This document shows positions 29,584 to 36,629 of a stretch of DNA of 64,000 nucleotides, piece after piece. The stretch lies in contig NZ_OXCQ01000001.1 in assembly GCF_900411395.1 (NCBI RefSeq), forward strand, positions 378,106-442,105. Direction: 5' to 3'. The position numbers and the translations under genes were made by a program. The notes under the pieces were generated by a model that worked only from the letters and a program-made list of their open reading frames with translations, had not been told where the DNA came from and ran no database searches. Origin of the DNA: Streptococcus sp. 596553. GTDB taxonomy: Bacteria > Bacillota > Bacilli > Lactobacillales > Streptococcaceae. The stretch's first letter is position 1. Every line of letters begins with the position of its first letter.

Positions 29584-29613
29584 AGCAGGCAAGCAATTAG
29601 AAAAGCTTTTGAA
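29584..29613. repeat. 30-bp direct repeat, copy 2
   Basis: Matches 27184-27213 with one difference. Together they frame the Fic-repressor-early gene module of about 2.4 kb. Confidence 0.8.
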
Positions 29614-29648
29614 AAGCATAGAGCGCCAACTCTTTAAACTGGTACTTT

Positions 29649-29827
29649 CTCACGCTTTCAATTTGGCGACTCTGAGCGTGAAGATATCGTCTATAAGAAA
29701 CAACTCAAAAAGCCCCACGCTCTCGGTCGGCAAACTTCTGAGCGTGAGGAACTTCATTGCAAGAAAAACTGTATAAGAAACAACCATTCAAAACCCCCAC
29801 ACTCGCCATCGCCCAACTTTGAGTGTG
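29649..29827. repeat. Three tandem inverted-repeat units with compensatory changes
   Basis: Unit 1: TCACGCT (29650-29656) with AGCGTGA (29675-29681). Unit 2: CACGCTC (29716-29722) with GAGCGTG (29740-29746). Unit 3: CACACTC (29798-29804) with GAGTGTG (29821-29827). Units 2 and 3 are each preceded by TATAAGAAACAAC, and each loop ends near AACTT. The G-to-A change in the left arm of unit 3 is matched by C-to-T in its right arm, so pairing is kept. Confidence 0.75.
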
Positions 29828-29902
29828 AGGATATCCAGTATAGTAAAAAGCATTAAAAAGCCATCGTGGCAAGTATAAAAAGATAGAAAAAAGGTAAAAA
29901 AC

Positions 29903-30193
29903 ATGACAACAAAAAAAGCAATATCAAGCCAACAAGTTCTATTATCGGCTAAGAAGCTAGCAGAATTAGGGAACGAATTAACCGACATCATGAATGTTTT
30001 AGAAATGAATAACCTAGCTCTTGAAGGGCTTGAGTTTGCACTACAGAATGATACAACCACGTTCTTATGGCTTGCTAAAAAATACACTGATACAGCATAC
30101 GCCCAGAATGAAAAGCTATACGATCGTCTAAATGAAATAGCCTTTTTGCTTTTGAACAATGACGACGCTAAAGAGCTGGAGGCAATGCAATGA
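29903..30193 (+). CDS. Hypothetical island protein (96 aa), helical
   Basis: 96 residues, likely all-helical (SAKKLAELGNELTDIMNVLEMNNLALEGLEFALQ...). No recognised family. AAAAAAGGT before the ATG. Its last codons overlap the next start (ATGA), so the two are translationally coupled. Confidence 0.65.
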   Translation: MTTKKAISSQQVLLSAKKLAELGNELTDIMNVLEMNNLALEGLEFALQNDTTTFLWLAKKYTDTAYAQNEKLYDRLNEIAFLLLNNDDAKELEAMQ

Positions 30194-30354
30194 CACTAGA
30201 CCTAGACAACATGACACAAGCAGAATTTGATAAACAAATGGCTGAAATCAAGGAGAGAAATCCGAACCTCTTCCAGTTTATTGCTGATTTTGTAGATCGA
30301 AAAGTAAGCGCCGAAGAGGTGGACGACTTCCTGAAGATGGAGCGAACTGATTAA
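30190..30354 (+). CDS. Small hypothetical island protein (54 aa)
   Basis: 54 residues, acidic (MTLDLDNMTQAEFDKQMAEIK...). The start overlaps the stop of the previous gene by 4 bases (ATGA); GGAGG lies inside that gene, 7 nt upstream. No recognised family, but the overlap and ribosome site make it convincing. Confidence 0.6.
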   Translation: MTLDLDNMTQAEFDKQMAEIKERNPNLFQFIADFVDRKVSAEEVDDFLKMERTD

Positions 30355-30391
30355 GTGGAATATATTAAGAATTACAAAGCGAGGGCATAAG

Positions 30392-30595
30392 ATGAATGAA
30401 TTAGATTTGACCAATACACAAGCGGTTGTCTTTATGATGGTATTGATTGGCTTACTGCTTTATCTAAACCACCTAGACCGCAAAAAAAGCGCCCAATTTG
30501 AGCGAGAAAACCAACAGACGATAGAAACACCTAGCGAGGATTTAAACCCTTACTACGGCCGTTATATCCAGCTTGCAGGTAAGATTCATAACTAG
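30392..30595 (+). CDS. Small single-pass membrane protein
   Basis: 67 residues. One hydrophobic segment at about 10-26 (AVVFMMVLIGLLLYLNH), then a charged cytoplasmic tail (DRKKSAQFERENQQ). AAGCGAGGG before the ATG is an acceptable ribosome site. Function unknown; single-pass proteins of this size occur in early regions of streptococcal phages. Confidence 0.6.
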   Translation: MNELDLTNTQAVVFMMVLIGLLLYLNHLDRKKSAQFERENQQTIETPSEDLNPYYGRYIQLAGKIHN

Positions 30596-30608
30596 AAAGG
30601 AGTGTAAT

Positions 30609-30875
30609 ATGCAACTATTATCAAGAGAAGCAGAACTTGAATTACTGGAGAAAGTGGGAGATCACTTAGCTAAAAGGATGGAACTGGAAAAGCAACGTGA
30701 TGACAACTGGGACTTGATTTCTAGGCCTGAGGTATTAGAGAAGTTAGGTATTAGTGGAACCACGTTAAATAATTGGCAGGAGCATGGTCTAAAATCGTTC
30801 CAGTCGCCTTTTGAAAACAGTAAGAAAATCTATTACCGTAAGAGTGATATTTACAATTTTCTTGCAGTAGATTAG
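30609..30875 (+). CDS. Excisionase-like / MerR-type HTH protein
   Basis: 88 residues from ATG 30609, 8 nt behind AAAGGAG; an upstream in-frame ATG at 30573 lies inside the previous gene and lacks a site. A helix-turn-helix with wing is visible (SRPEVLEKLGISGTTLNNWQEHGL then KKIYYRKSDIYNFL), the pattern of phage excisionases and MerR-like DNA-binding proteins. It could be the excisionase that pairs with the integrase, or a regulator. Confidence 0.65.
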   Translation: MQLLSREAELELLEKVGDHLAKRMELEKQRDDNWDLISRPEVLEKLGISGTTLNNWQEHGLKSFQSPFENSKKIYYRKSDIYNFLAVD

Positions 30876-30883
30876 GAGGTGCA

Positions 30884-31399
30884 ATGAGAATAATAGAGTT
30901 GACTATATCCGTTGAGAAAATGCCCCTATTTGGCTTTCTCAAGTCTACCCCAACCCAAGTTTGGAAGAATGGGAATTACTACAAATTTATCTACTTTGAG
31001 CCAATAGGCGAGGCGCTGACGGCTTTTCACTACAAAGGCTTGTATGTGGTAGTTAAAGACGAGAGTGAGGAAGTAGAGGGCTGGGAACTAACCAGAGATT
31101 TAGAAATAGGTTTGGCCAGTCCTGACTTGCTGACGATCCTGAAAGATTTAGAGGTAAACAAATTGACAGAGCAACGGCAGGGGCTTGGAGTGGAGTTAAA
31201 AGGCTGGGTTTTTGACCTGATTTGTAATGGCATTTATACCAGGTATGAGACTTCACTTTTTGTCCGCTTGCTATTTGTGAATGGTTACAGTTTTGGCCAA
31301 TTAGTGGACTTGTTTTCAGCAATCGTTAAACGGAAAGACTTAGCAAGCTACTTTCTAGAAGTAGCGACAAAATTCTATAAGGAGGTGGCTTTTGAATAG
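30884..31399 (+). CDS. Hypothetical island protein before the replication ATPase
   Basis: 171 residues, GGAGG 6 nt before the ATG, overlapping the next gene by 8 bases. The N-terminal half looks like mixed alpha/beta and the C-terminal half helical (SLFVRLLFVNGYSFGQLVDLFSAI). I do not recognise a family. The overlap with the VapE gene suggests a replication-related role, for example the primase-like partner found before Rep in many islands, but no primase motif is visible. Confidence 0.65.
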   Translation: MRIIELTISVEKMPLFGFLKSTPTQVWKNGNYYKFIYFEPIGEALTAFHYKGLYVVVKDESEEVEGWELTRDLEIGLASPDLLTILKDLEVNKLTEQRQGLGVELKGWVFDLICNGIYTRYETSLFVRLLFVNGYSFGQLVDLFSAIVKRKDLASYFLEVATKFYKEVAFE

Positions 31400-32846
31400 C
31401 AATGACATTGTAGATAAAATCATTGAAGAAGATAAGCAGAAAGTACCGCCTGAAGTGGTGGACTTGACCCAAGCAAGGGAGACCGATGAGGAACATAATA
31501 GCCTGAACTTGGCAAAGAAAGCAAGAGGCGATGGCTTTGCAGTCAACTTGGACAATCTCAAGAAGATTTTGAATGGAGATAGCAAGCTAAAAGGGGCTAT
31601 ACAGTACAACGTCTTCACTTATGAAATCGACGTGACTAGACCAATGAAGCTAAACGGTAGAACCTTGAGCGGTGCAATCGATGACCTGATTATCAGAGAG
31701 ATTAGGGCTTATATTGCTACCAAGTACAAGCTGGACTATAAAAAGTCTGATATAGCAGATATTCTGGAGGTGGTGGCTGGAGAGCATAGCTACAACCCCT
31801 TAAAAGACTATCTGGAATCATGCGAAAACGAGTATAAAGAGTTAGTGAATCAGCGTGATCCCTTTGATATTTTAAGGCATTATCTCAATATCAAGGATGA
31901 TGAATATAACCGTATTATCGTGGACTTGTTTTTCCGTGGAGCAGTTGCCAAGGTATTTGACCCCTCTATCAAGTTTGACTTTGTGCTGGACTTGACTGGA
32001 AGGCAGGGAGTGGGGAAGACCCAATTTTTTGAGGGGCTATTCACTCATAAGTATTTTACAACCGTTGAGACCTTCACAGACAAAGACGACAAGGCTAGAA
32101 TGGTGAGAAACTGGTGTGTATTTGATGATGAGATGGTGGCCAGTAAAAAGGCTAGTTTTTCAGAATTGAAGAAATTTATCACAGAAACCAAGCTAGAGTT
32201 TAGACCGCCTTACGCTTCAAGTGACAGACGATTGCCTAAGAGTTTTATTATCGTGAGGGCAACCAATGACCATGATTATTTAAATGACTTGACAGGAGAA
32301 AGGCGCTTTCTGGTTGCAGAAGTCTACAAGGACACCGCTTATAAGGGCAGGAAGTGGACGGAAAAAGACCGTAGAGCCTTTTGGGGTGCTATGGTGGTAG
32401 CTTGGAAGTCTAATAAATCTTTGACCTTGACAGACGAGCAAGAAAAGCTAGTAAACGAGGTTAGAAGCCGTTACAAGTTTGTAGATGAAATCCTTGAGGA
32501 TGTTGAGCGTTATTTAGAAACTCCCTACCCTAAAAATATGTATCAATTCCCAACAACAGACAGTACAAGACACTACTATATTCATGACATGATGAACCAC
32601 GGCTACCATATGGGCACTAATGGCGTAGAGGTTCATCTTGATACTGAAAAGTATGGGGAACTGGTGGAAAGGGATAAGGTGGTAGTTAATTTATTCTTTT
32701 CTGAGGTTTATTTGAACAATTCCCCTAATCCCAAAGATAAAAATAAGGTAAAGAAAATCATGCAAAACAAAGAAGGCTGGGAATATAGAGAATCTTTAAG
32801 GTTTGGTAAAAGCGTCAAGCGCGGATTTGCTAAAATAAAAAAATAA
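31392..32846 (+). CDS. VapE-family replication ATPase/helicase
   Basis: 484 residues from a TTG start behind AAGGAGG. P-loop GRQGVGKT at 203-210, Walker B CVFDDE with Asp245-Asp246-Glu247, and a sensor segment (IVRATNDHDYLNDLTGERRF) typical of virulence-associated protein E, a superfamily 3-like helicase family common in satellite phages. It should initiate island replication at the iteron origin directly downstream, as Rep does in staphylococcal islands. The TTG start is supported by the site and by the overlap with the previous gene. Confidence 0.85.
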   Translation: MNSNDIVDKIIEEDKQKVPPEVVDLTQARETDEEHNSLNLAKKARGDGFAVNLDNLKKILNGDSKLKGAIQYNVFTYEIDVTRPMKLNGRTLSGAIDDLIIREIRAYIATKYKLDYKKSDIADILEVVAGEHSYNPLKDYLESCENEYKELVNQRDPFDILRHYLNIKDDEYNRIIVDLFFRGAVAKVFDPSIKFDFVLDLTGRQGVGKTQFFEGLFTHKYFTTVETFTDKDDKARMVRNWCVFDDEMVASKKASFSELKKFITETKLEFRPPYASSDRRLPKSFIIVRATNDHDYLNDLTGERRFLVAEVYKDTAYKGRKWTEKDRRAFWGAMVVAWKSNKSLTLTDEQEKLVNEVRSRYKFVDEILEDVERYLETPYPKNMYQFPTTDSTRHYYIHDMMNHGYHMGTNGVEVHLDTEKYGELVERDKVVVNLFFSEVYLNNSPNPKDKNKVKKIMQNKEGWEYRESLRFGKSVKRGFAKIKK

Positions 32847-32847
32847 A

Positions 32848-33152
32848 GTGTAGACAGTGTAGCCAAAAGATAAAAAAACGGCTACACTGAAAACCTTTGA
32901 TACTGTAAGGGTTTCAAAGAGGTGTAGACAAGACGAAAAAAATGGCTACACCCCTAAACCCTTGATATTACTGACTTTTTAATATAAATGTAGCCAAAAT
33001 ATATATTTTATAAAAGTATAGTTAATTAAATATCTAATGCGTTATATATTATTTTTTTCTGAGATGAAACGGCTACACGGCTACACAAGACCTAAACCCT
33101 TGGAGCTGTAGGGCGGAAGGCGTAGCCGCTAGATAGTCAAAAATGGCTACAC
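32848..33152. other. Replication origin: iterons flanking an AT-rich core
   Basis: Ten copies of the octamer GGCTACAC or its complement GTGTAGCC (some with one change) lie in two clusters. Left: 32848, 32857, 32880, 32922, 32944, 32988. Right: 33071 and 33079 in tandem, 33120, 33145. Between them 32996-33060 is almost entirely A and T (ATATATTTTATAAAAG...). Staphylococcal islands have exactly this form of origin behind rep. No gene fits in 32847-33203. Confidence 0.85.
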
Positions 33153-33203
33153 TTTGCCCGAAACCTAAAATAAAATAGAAAATGAAATGAAGGAGCAAAC
33201 CAG

Positions 33204-33401
33204 ATGGCAATGAACATTTGTCAAAGAGTGACTAGACTAGAAGAAACTGTTGAGCGGATCAGTGAGGTGTTAGATGGATTTATTGAGAATGCGAACTATA
33301 ATTCGTCGGTGAATAATGTGAACGTGATTAAAATAGCGGAAAAGTTTGAGCAGGTCTTTGAAGAACTTGATGAACTAAAAGCAGTACATGACAAACACTA
33401 A
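33204..33401 (+). CDS. Small coiled-coil hypothetical protein
   Basis: 65 residues with heptad-like spacing (CQRVTRLEETVERISEVLDGFIEN, FEQVFEELDELKAV), probably a coiled coil. AAGGAG before the ATG. First gene after the origin. No recognised family. Confidence 0.6.
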   Translation: MAMNICQRVTRLEETVERISEVLDGFIENANYNSSVNNVNVIKIAEKFEQVFEELDELKAVHDKH

Positions 33402-33485
33402 AACAAAATGGGGTAGATAGTACCGACCCCCTTGCGATGGTGTAACTACTAGTGACACCCTTAAAACAGAAAGAGGAAAAACAAC

Positions 33486-33755
33486 ATGACATTAAAAGCA
33501 TTTTCAGAAACAGCACCAAAACATACATTTACTTATGAATTTGGAGACCTAGAAGACGCACAAATAGCAGGACTAGCGTTATTTGGATTTATGAGAGGTA
33601 CTTATCTAGTGCCAGCTATTAAACTAAGATATAAGGAAAACGGAACGCTTATCGCTGAGTATTTGGAAGATAACAATCTAGATATCAACTTTAAACGTAT
33701 TTGTGAAGTTTTCAAGAATGAAGAAAATCCAATAGATGAAGAAGTTGAGGAATAG
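33486..33755 (+). CDS. Hypothetical island protein (89 aa)
   Basis: 89 residues, acidic at the C-terminus (NEENPIDEEVEE). GAGGAAAAACAAC precedes the ATG. The first half has mixed beta character (HTFTYEFGDLEDAQIAGLALFG). No recognised family. A 19-codon frame at 33776-33835 behind GAGAGGATG may be a further micro-gene, but I do not list it separately. Confidence 0.6.
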   Translation: MTLKAFSETAPKHTFTYEFGDLEDAQIAGLALFGFMRGTYLVPAIKLRYKENGTLIAEYLEDNNLDINFKRICEVFKNEENPIDEEVEE

Positions 33756-33851
33756 AGTGGAGAGGATGTAAGCAGATGAACTACAATAGAGACCCCGTGA
33801 CTGGATCTAGCACTCTAAACTTAATCAAACAATAGAAAAGGAAAAAATAAG

Positions 33852-34517
33852 ATGGCAGACACACAAAACACAAACAACATTGAACAAGCGCAAAAACGCC
33901 AAGAACTAGCCCAAAAAATGGATAAAGCACTAGATAAAATCACTAAGGAAGTAAACGCATTGATCACACAGAATGAAAATGCGATTGCTGAGGCTGAACG
34001 AGAAAAAACACAATTGCTTCAAGATCAAGCGAACGCCCAACGTGAACACGATGAAGCGGTTGATGAAGTAGATAAAGACAAGCTACGCAATGCCAAGGAT
34101 AATTTATGGATTGCTGAAAGTAAATTAAAAAAGAATGCTAAAAAGCTGGAAGACTTGCACAATGAAACACTTATGAGTCTTGAAGATTTTAAGGCAAAAA
34201 TCGATGAACTAGATTCAACGGTTGACAAAAAGCATAAGGCGCTTTATGATAAAGCCGTGGATTTGCTACGAGAGATTGACCAGATCGATGACGAATTTAG
34301 AGCAGATTCAGATAAACTTCAAGCCCTTTACCATGCTATGGCTTACAAAGTTGGGAAAGGTAAGAGAGAGTTTACTTTCAGTACAGGGGGATCTATTATC
34401 TCTCCAGCCGATGGAAGGGTTAGATACGAACCAGTCCATCCAGTTGAACCATTCTTAAGAGATGTTTATGTGCGAGCTTTCGGAAATACTTACAACGATG
34501 TGAAGGGACATTTTTAA
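33852..34517 (+). CDS. Long coiled-coil island protein (scaffold-like)
   Basis: 221 residues. Residues 10 to about 165 are a near-continuous coiled coil rich in Ala, Glu, Lys and Gln; the last 50 residues are globular (FTFSTGGSIISPADGRVRYEPVHPVEPFLRDVY). AAAGGAAA before the ATG. I do not recognise the family. Coiled-coil proteins ahead of terS in satellite islands can be capsid-size redirecting or scaffold-like, which is a guess from form and place only. Confidence 0.6.
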   Translation: MADTQNTNNIEQAQKRQELAQKMDKALDKITKEVNALITQNENAIAEAEREKTQLLQDQANAQREHDEAVDEVDKDKLRNAKDNLWIAESKLKKNAKKLEDLHNETLMSLEDFKAKIDELDSTVDKKHKALYDKAVDLLREIDQIDDEFRADSDKLQALYHAMAYKVGKGKREFTFSTGGSIISPADGRVRYEPVHPVEPFLRDVYVRAFGNTYNDVKGHF

Positions 34518-34520
34518 AAG

Positions 34521-34727
34521 ATGAAGAGACAAATTAGACACAAAATTGAACCAGTACCAACGATTGTAGAACTCTTTAAACTAATGGAGGAGCACCAGCA
34601 AGCACATCCAGAGTACGAGCGTTATAATTTTAAATACATTGAAGATGGTGATGCTATTGGTGCAATCATTGACTACAACGTAGAAGAATCAGTATTAAAA
34701 GCTGAGAAAGAGCAAGATAACGCTTAA
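34521..34727 (+). CDS. Small hypothetical island protein (68 aa)
   Basis: 68 residues (MKRQIRHKIEPVPTIVELFKLMEEHQ...), starting 3 bases after the previous stop, so probably coupled. No separate strong ribosome site. Family not recognised. Followed by a short T-rich gap and terS. Confidence 0.55.
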   Translation: MKRQIRHKIEPVPTIVELFKLMEEHQQAHPEYERYNFKYIEDGDAIGAIIDYNVEESVLKAEKEQDNA

Positions 34728-34775
34728 GACAAGGGGAGTTTTTTCCCTTTTTGTCGCTTAAGGAGGTGAACTAAT

Positions 34776-35276
34776 GTGACAGATAAGTTAACGCAAAGAC
34801 AAGAAAAATTTGTCCAAGGACTAGTGGCTGGACTATCTCAAAGAAAAGCATATAAAGAGGCATACAACGCCCAAAAGATGGCTGATAGTACGATAGATTC
34901 AAGGGCTAGTAAGTTGCTGAAAGAGTACAAGGTTAATACAAGGTACAGAGAGTTATTAAAAGAGTTTTCAAACCGTGCTTTGTGGTCAAGGGAGCAGGCT
35001 TTTAATGAGTATGAATGGCTAAAAAATAAAGCTAAATCTGAAATTATCGAAAGTGGATTGAAGCCTAGCAATTTCAATGCCTTTCTTTCTGCTTTGCATG
35101 GGATGAATAATAGCGCTTTTCGTGATTTGGAGTTGCTGGACGAGAAGTTGCGAGCAGAAATCAGTGTGATTAAGAGTAACATCCATCAAGAAACTCCAGT
35201 TAAGGATGATAAATTTATAGAGGCCATGAGCGCAATGGTTGAATCCGTCTGGGAAGATGAGATTCAAAAGGAATAG
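34776..35276 (+). CDS. terS: Terminase small subunit
   Basis: 166 residues from GTG 34776; an ATG two bases earlier runs straight into a stop. AAGGAGGTGA is the ribosome site. The N-terminal signature LTQRQEKFVQGLVAGLSQRKAYKEAYNAQKM with STIDSRASKLLKEYKVNTRY is the phage terminase small subunit (pac-site recognition) pattern, followed by a helical oligomerisation part. A terS without a large subunit is the hallmark of islands that redirect a helper phage's packaging motor to their own DNA. Confidence 0.88.
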   Translation: MTDKLTQRQEKFVQGLVAGLSQRKAYKEAYNAQKMADSTIDSRASKLLKEYKVNTRYRELLKEFSNRALWSREQAFNEYEWLKNKAKSEIIESGLKPSNFNAFLSALHGMNNSAFRDLELLDEKLRAEISVIKSNIHQETPVKDDKFIEAMSAMVESVWEDEIQKE

Positions 35277-35356
35277 CCTTAGAATACGAAAAAAAGCCAA
35301 GGCGCTCCGCCTCAGCTATAATCTCAAATATTATTATATCACAAAGGAGCGAATTA

Positions 35357-35494
35357 ATGGAGCTGGATAAGTTTAAAACGATGATGAACGTCAGAGAGCG
35401 GATGACTTACTTTCTACGTTTCCAGAGGATGGCAGGAAGTGAAAACCAAGTTACGATAGATGAAGAGGCTTGGAAACTTATCTTACCTGATTAG
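35357..35494 (+). CDS. Small hypothetical island protein (45 aa)
   Basis: 45 residues (MELDKFKTMMNVRERMTYFLRF...LILPD), with AAAGGAGCG 8 nt before the ATG and 20 bases before the next start. The preceding 80 bases contain a GC-rich palindromic patch (GGCGCTCCGCC). No recognised family. Confidence 0.55.
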   Translation: MELDKFKTMMNVRERMTYFLRFQRMAGSENQVTIDEEAWKLILPD

Positions 35495-35513
35495 TGGAAA
35501 TTGAGAGGTGAAC

Positions 35514-35749
35514 ATGAAAAAGCAATCCGTGAGTGATTGGAAATATTCGTCCACGACATCAATAGCATAGAGAACAAGCGAGCCAGAAAATACTTTATTA
35601 TCCATTATTGTTATATGAGAAAGAAAACAATGAGCGAATGCGTAGAAATGGCAGGTACTAGCTCCACTACTTATCATCGATACAAACAGATAGCTGTTTT
35701 AAACTTTGCGAGAATCCACCAGAACGGAGAGCTGGAAGTGTATAAGTAG
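35514..35749 (+). pseudogene. Late-gene regulator-like HTH protein, probably frameshifted
   Basis: The well-placed start (GAGAGGTG then ATG 35514) reads MKKQSVSDW and soon stops, while the frame one base back from 35540 reads EIFVHDINSIENKRARKYF and continues to 35749 with an HTH-like C-terminal half (MSECVEMAGTSSTTYHRYKQIAVLNFARIH). Restoring one G in the TTGG run would fuse them into about 78 residues of the size and pattern of ArpU/RinA-type phage late regulators. Alternatively translation restarts at TTG 35537, which directly follows a TGA in its own frame and has no ribosome site. Confidence 0.55.
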
Positions 35750-35821
35750 GCTGAGGCTTCATATTCACCCCCTATTTTGCTTTGTTTCGTACTGGATAAC
35801 TAAATCACCACGGATAAACTA

Positions 35822-35853
35822 AAAGCCCTTAGCAACGAATCTAAGGGTTTTTT
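35822..35853. terminator. Terminator at the end of the rightward island transcript
   Basis: AAGCCCTTAG (35823-35832) pairs with CTAAGGGTTT (35841-35850) around CAACGAAT, then TTT. It serves the plus strand and overlaps the stop of the minus-strand Sm-like gene. Confidence 0.8.
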
Positions 35854-36056
35854 GACTGGTTGATTTTATCAGTAATTTCAATTTCCTTGATTTCATCTTC
35901 AAAGAGTTTTATCCATCTGGTTCCGGAATTAACAGATAACCCATCAAATTCTTCATCGTGGACATCTTTGTCTTCGTAAAGAGCTACACCTTTAAATATT
36001 TGGCCATCAATATCGGTGATTCTGACAACCTTGTTATTAAATTCTTTAAGTTCCAT
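35841..36056 (-). CDS. Small Sm-like (LSM) domain protein
   Basis: 71 residues. The pattern VVRITDIDGQIFKGVALYEDKDVHDEEFDGLSV and a closing hydrophobic strand with KEIEI match the small bacterial LSM-domain proteins found in Firmicute mobile elements and polymorphic-toxin neighbourhoods. It probably forms a ring or beta-barrel; function unknown. GGAGAGAC before the ATG. It lies 30 bases downstream of a Cys-rich gene on the same strand, and the pair runs against the rest of the island, the usual place for accessory cargo. Confidence 0.65.
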   Translation of the reverse strand: MELKEFNNKVVRITDIDGQIFKGVALYEDKDVHDEEFDGLSVNSGTRWIKLFEDEIKEIEITDKINQSKNP

Positions 36057-36086
36057 AAGTCTCTCCTTTCGTGGTACTATAGTCTG

Positions 36087-36290
36087 TTATATTATTGGAA
36101 TTCCCTTAACATACGCTTCTTTAGCCTCCGCAAGTGTCATTTTATTTGGACCGCCATCGATATTAAATGCTCCCGTATTTTGCCAACGACAGACGTCACA
36201 GATATCATAGTCCATAACTTCAGTTCCGCAAACAGGGCAATGTAACCATAAATATCCATCAATTTCCCAAGTCTTTTTTGATCTATCCAT
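36087..36290 (-). CDS. CPCC-type cysteine-rich protein
   Basis: 67 residues from ATG 36290, 6 nt behind GGAGGG. Two Cys pairs, CPVCG and CDVCRW, suggest one bound zinc, and the GGPNKMTLAEAKEAYVKG tail is typical of the CPCC cysteine-rich family seen beside toxin and immunity genes. Function unproven. Upstream in-frame and shifted codons (from 36364) could extend it, but a -10 box (TATAAT) lies on top of that ATG, so the shorter start is preferred. Confidence 0.65.
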   Translation of the reverse strand: MDRSKKTWEIDGYLWLHCPVCGTEVMDYDICDVCRWQNTGAFNIDGGPNKMTLAEAKEAYVKGIPII

Positions 36291-36440
36291 ATAAATCCCT
36301 CCTCCATAAACTCGCCAAACCAGTCTTTCGGTGAACCGTCAATATTAACCCACTTTTTCATCATTATACTGCAAATCGAAGGGGATTGCTAATAATTGAG
36401 TGTGTATTCCAGATGTGGTATGATAGTATTATTAGGTAAT

Positions 36441-36465
36441 AAAAAAAAGCACGTTTGATCGTGCT
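36441..36465 (-). terminator. Minus-strand terminator near the right island end
   Basis: On the minus strand AGCACG-ATCAAA-CGTGCT is followed by eight T residues (36448-36441). A textbook rho-independent form, ending leftward transcription entering the island from the integrase remnant side. Confidence 0.8.
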
Positions 36466-36501
36466 AGTTTCTTGCCTGCTGAACTCATCATTTTAAGTTC
36501 C

Positions 36502-36515
36502 TTTTTGTTACCCTT
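36502..36515. repeat. Candidate right attachment core (attR)
   Basis: TTTTTGTTACCCTT, differing at one position from 25939-25952. It lies to the right of all island genes. The core is short, so it is only a candidate. Confidence 0.45.
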
Positions 36516-36629
36516 TAAGTTATCTCAACTTATTTGAATTTAATAGTTTTTGAGAAAATCAAGTTAGATATTGAGTAGGCTTAGGCCTATTTTTTAGTAT
36601 CTAATAATAGGAAGATAACTTGAAAAAAT

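Larger units (their letters stand above)
29573..29902. other. 330-base non-coding segment holding structured repeats
   Basis: No coding frame supported. It holds the second copy of the 30-bp direct repeat (29584-29613) and three related hairpin repeats (29649-29827), described separately. The segment ends with AAAAAAGGT, the ribosome site of the next gene. Confidence 0.6.
25939..36515. mobile_element. PICI-like satellite prophage integrated behind eno
   Basis: About 10.6 kb between two matching 14-nt ends (TTTTAGTTACCCTT at 25939-25952 and TTTTTGTTACCCTT at 36502-36515, one mismatch). Contents in order: tyrosine integrase, Fic protein, XRE repressor, divergent small HTH, small early genes, excisionase-like HTH, unknown, VapE-type ATPase, iteron origin, small genes, coiled-coil protein, terminase small subunit, late-regulator-like gene, then an Sm-like and a Cys-rich protein on the other strand. 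There are no structural, lysis or large-terminase genes. This is the plan of a phage-inducible chromosomal island. The ends are a candidate attachment core, not proven. Confidence 0.8.

Noticed and set aside
29649-29827. Three repeated units considered as a CRISPR array
   Set aside because: Only the arms and a short lead are alike, unit spacing varies (66 and about 82), and the spacers are not of constant length. No cas genes are present.
36137-36364. Alternative 75-codon minus-strand frame overlapping the Cys-rich gene
   Set aside because: It lacks the Cys motifs, its first ATG lies against a -10 box, and the other frame has an ideal ribosome site. A frameshifted N-terminus of the CPCC gene is possible but not supported.
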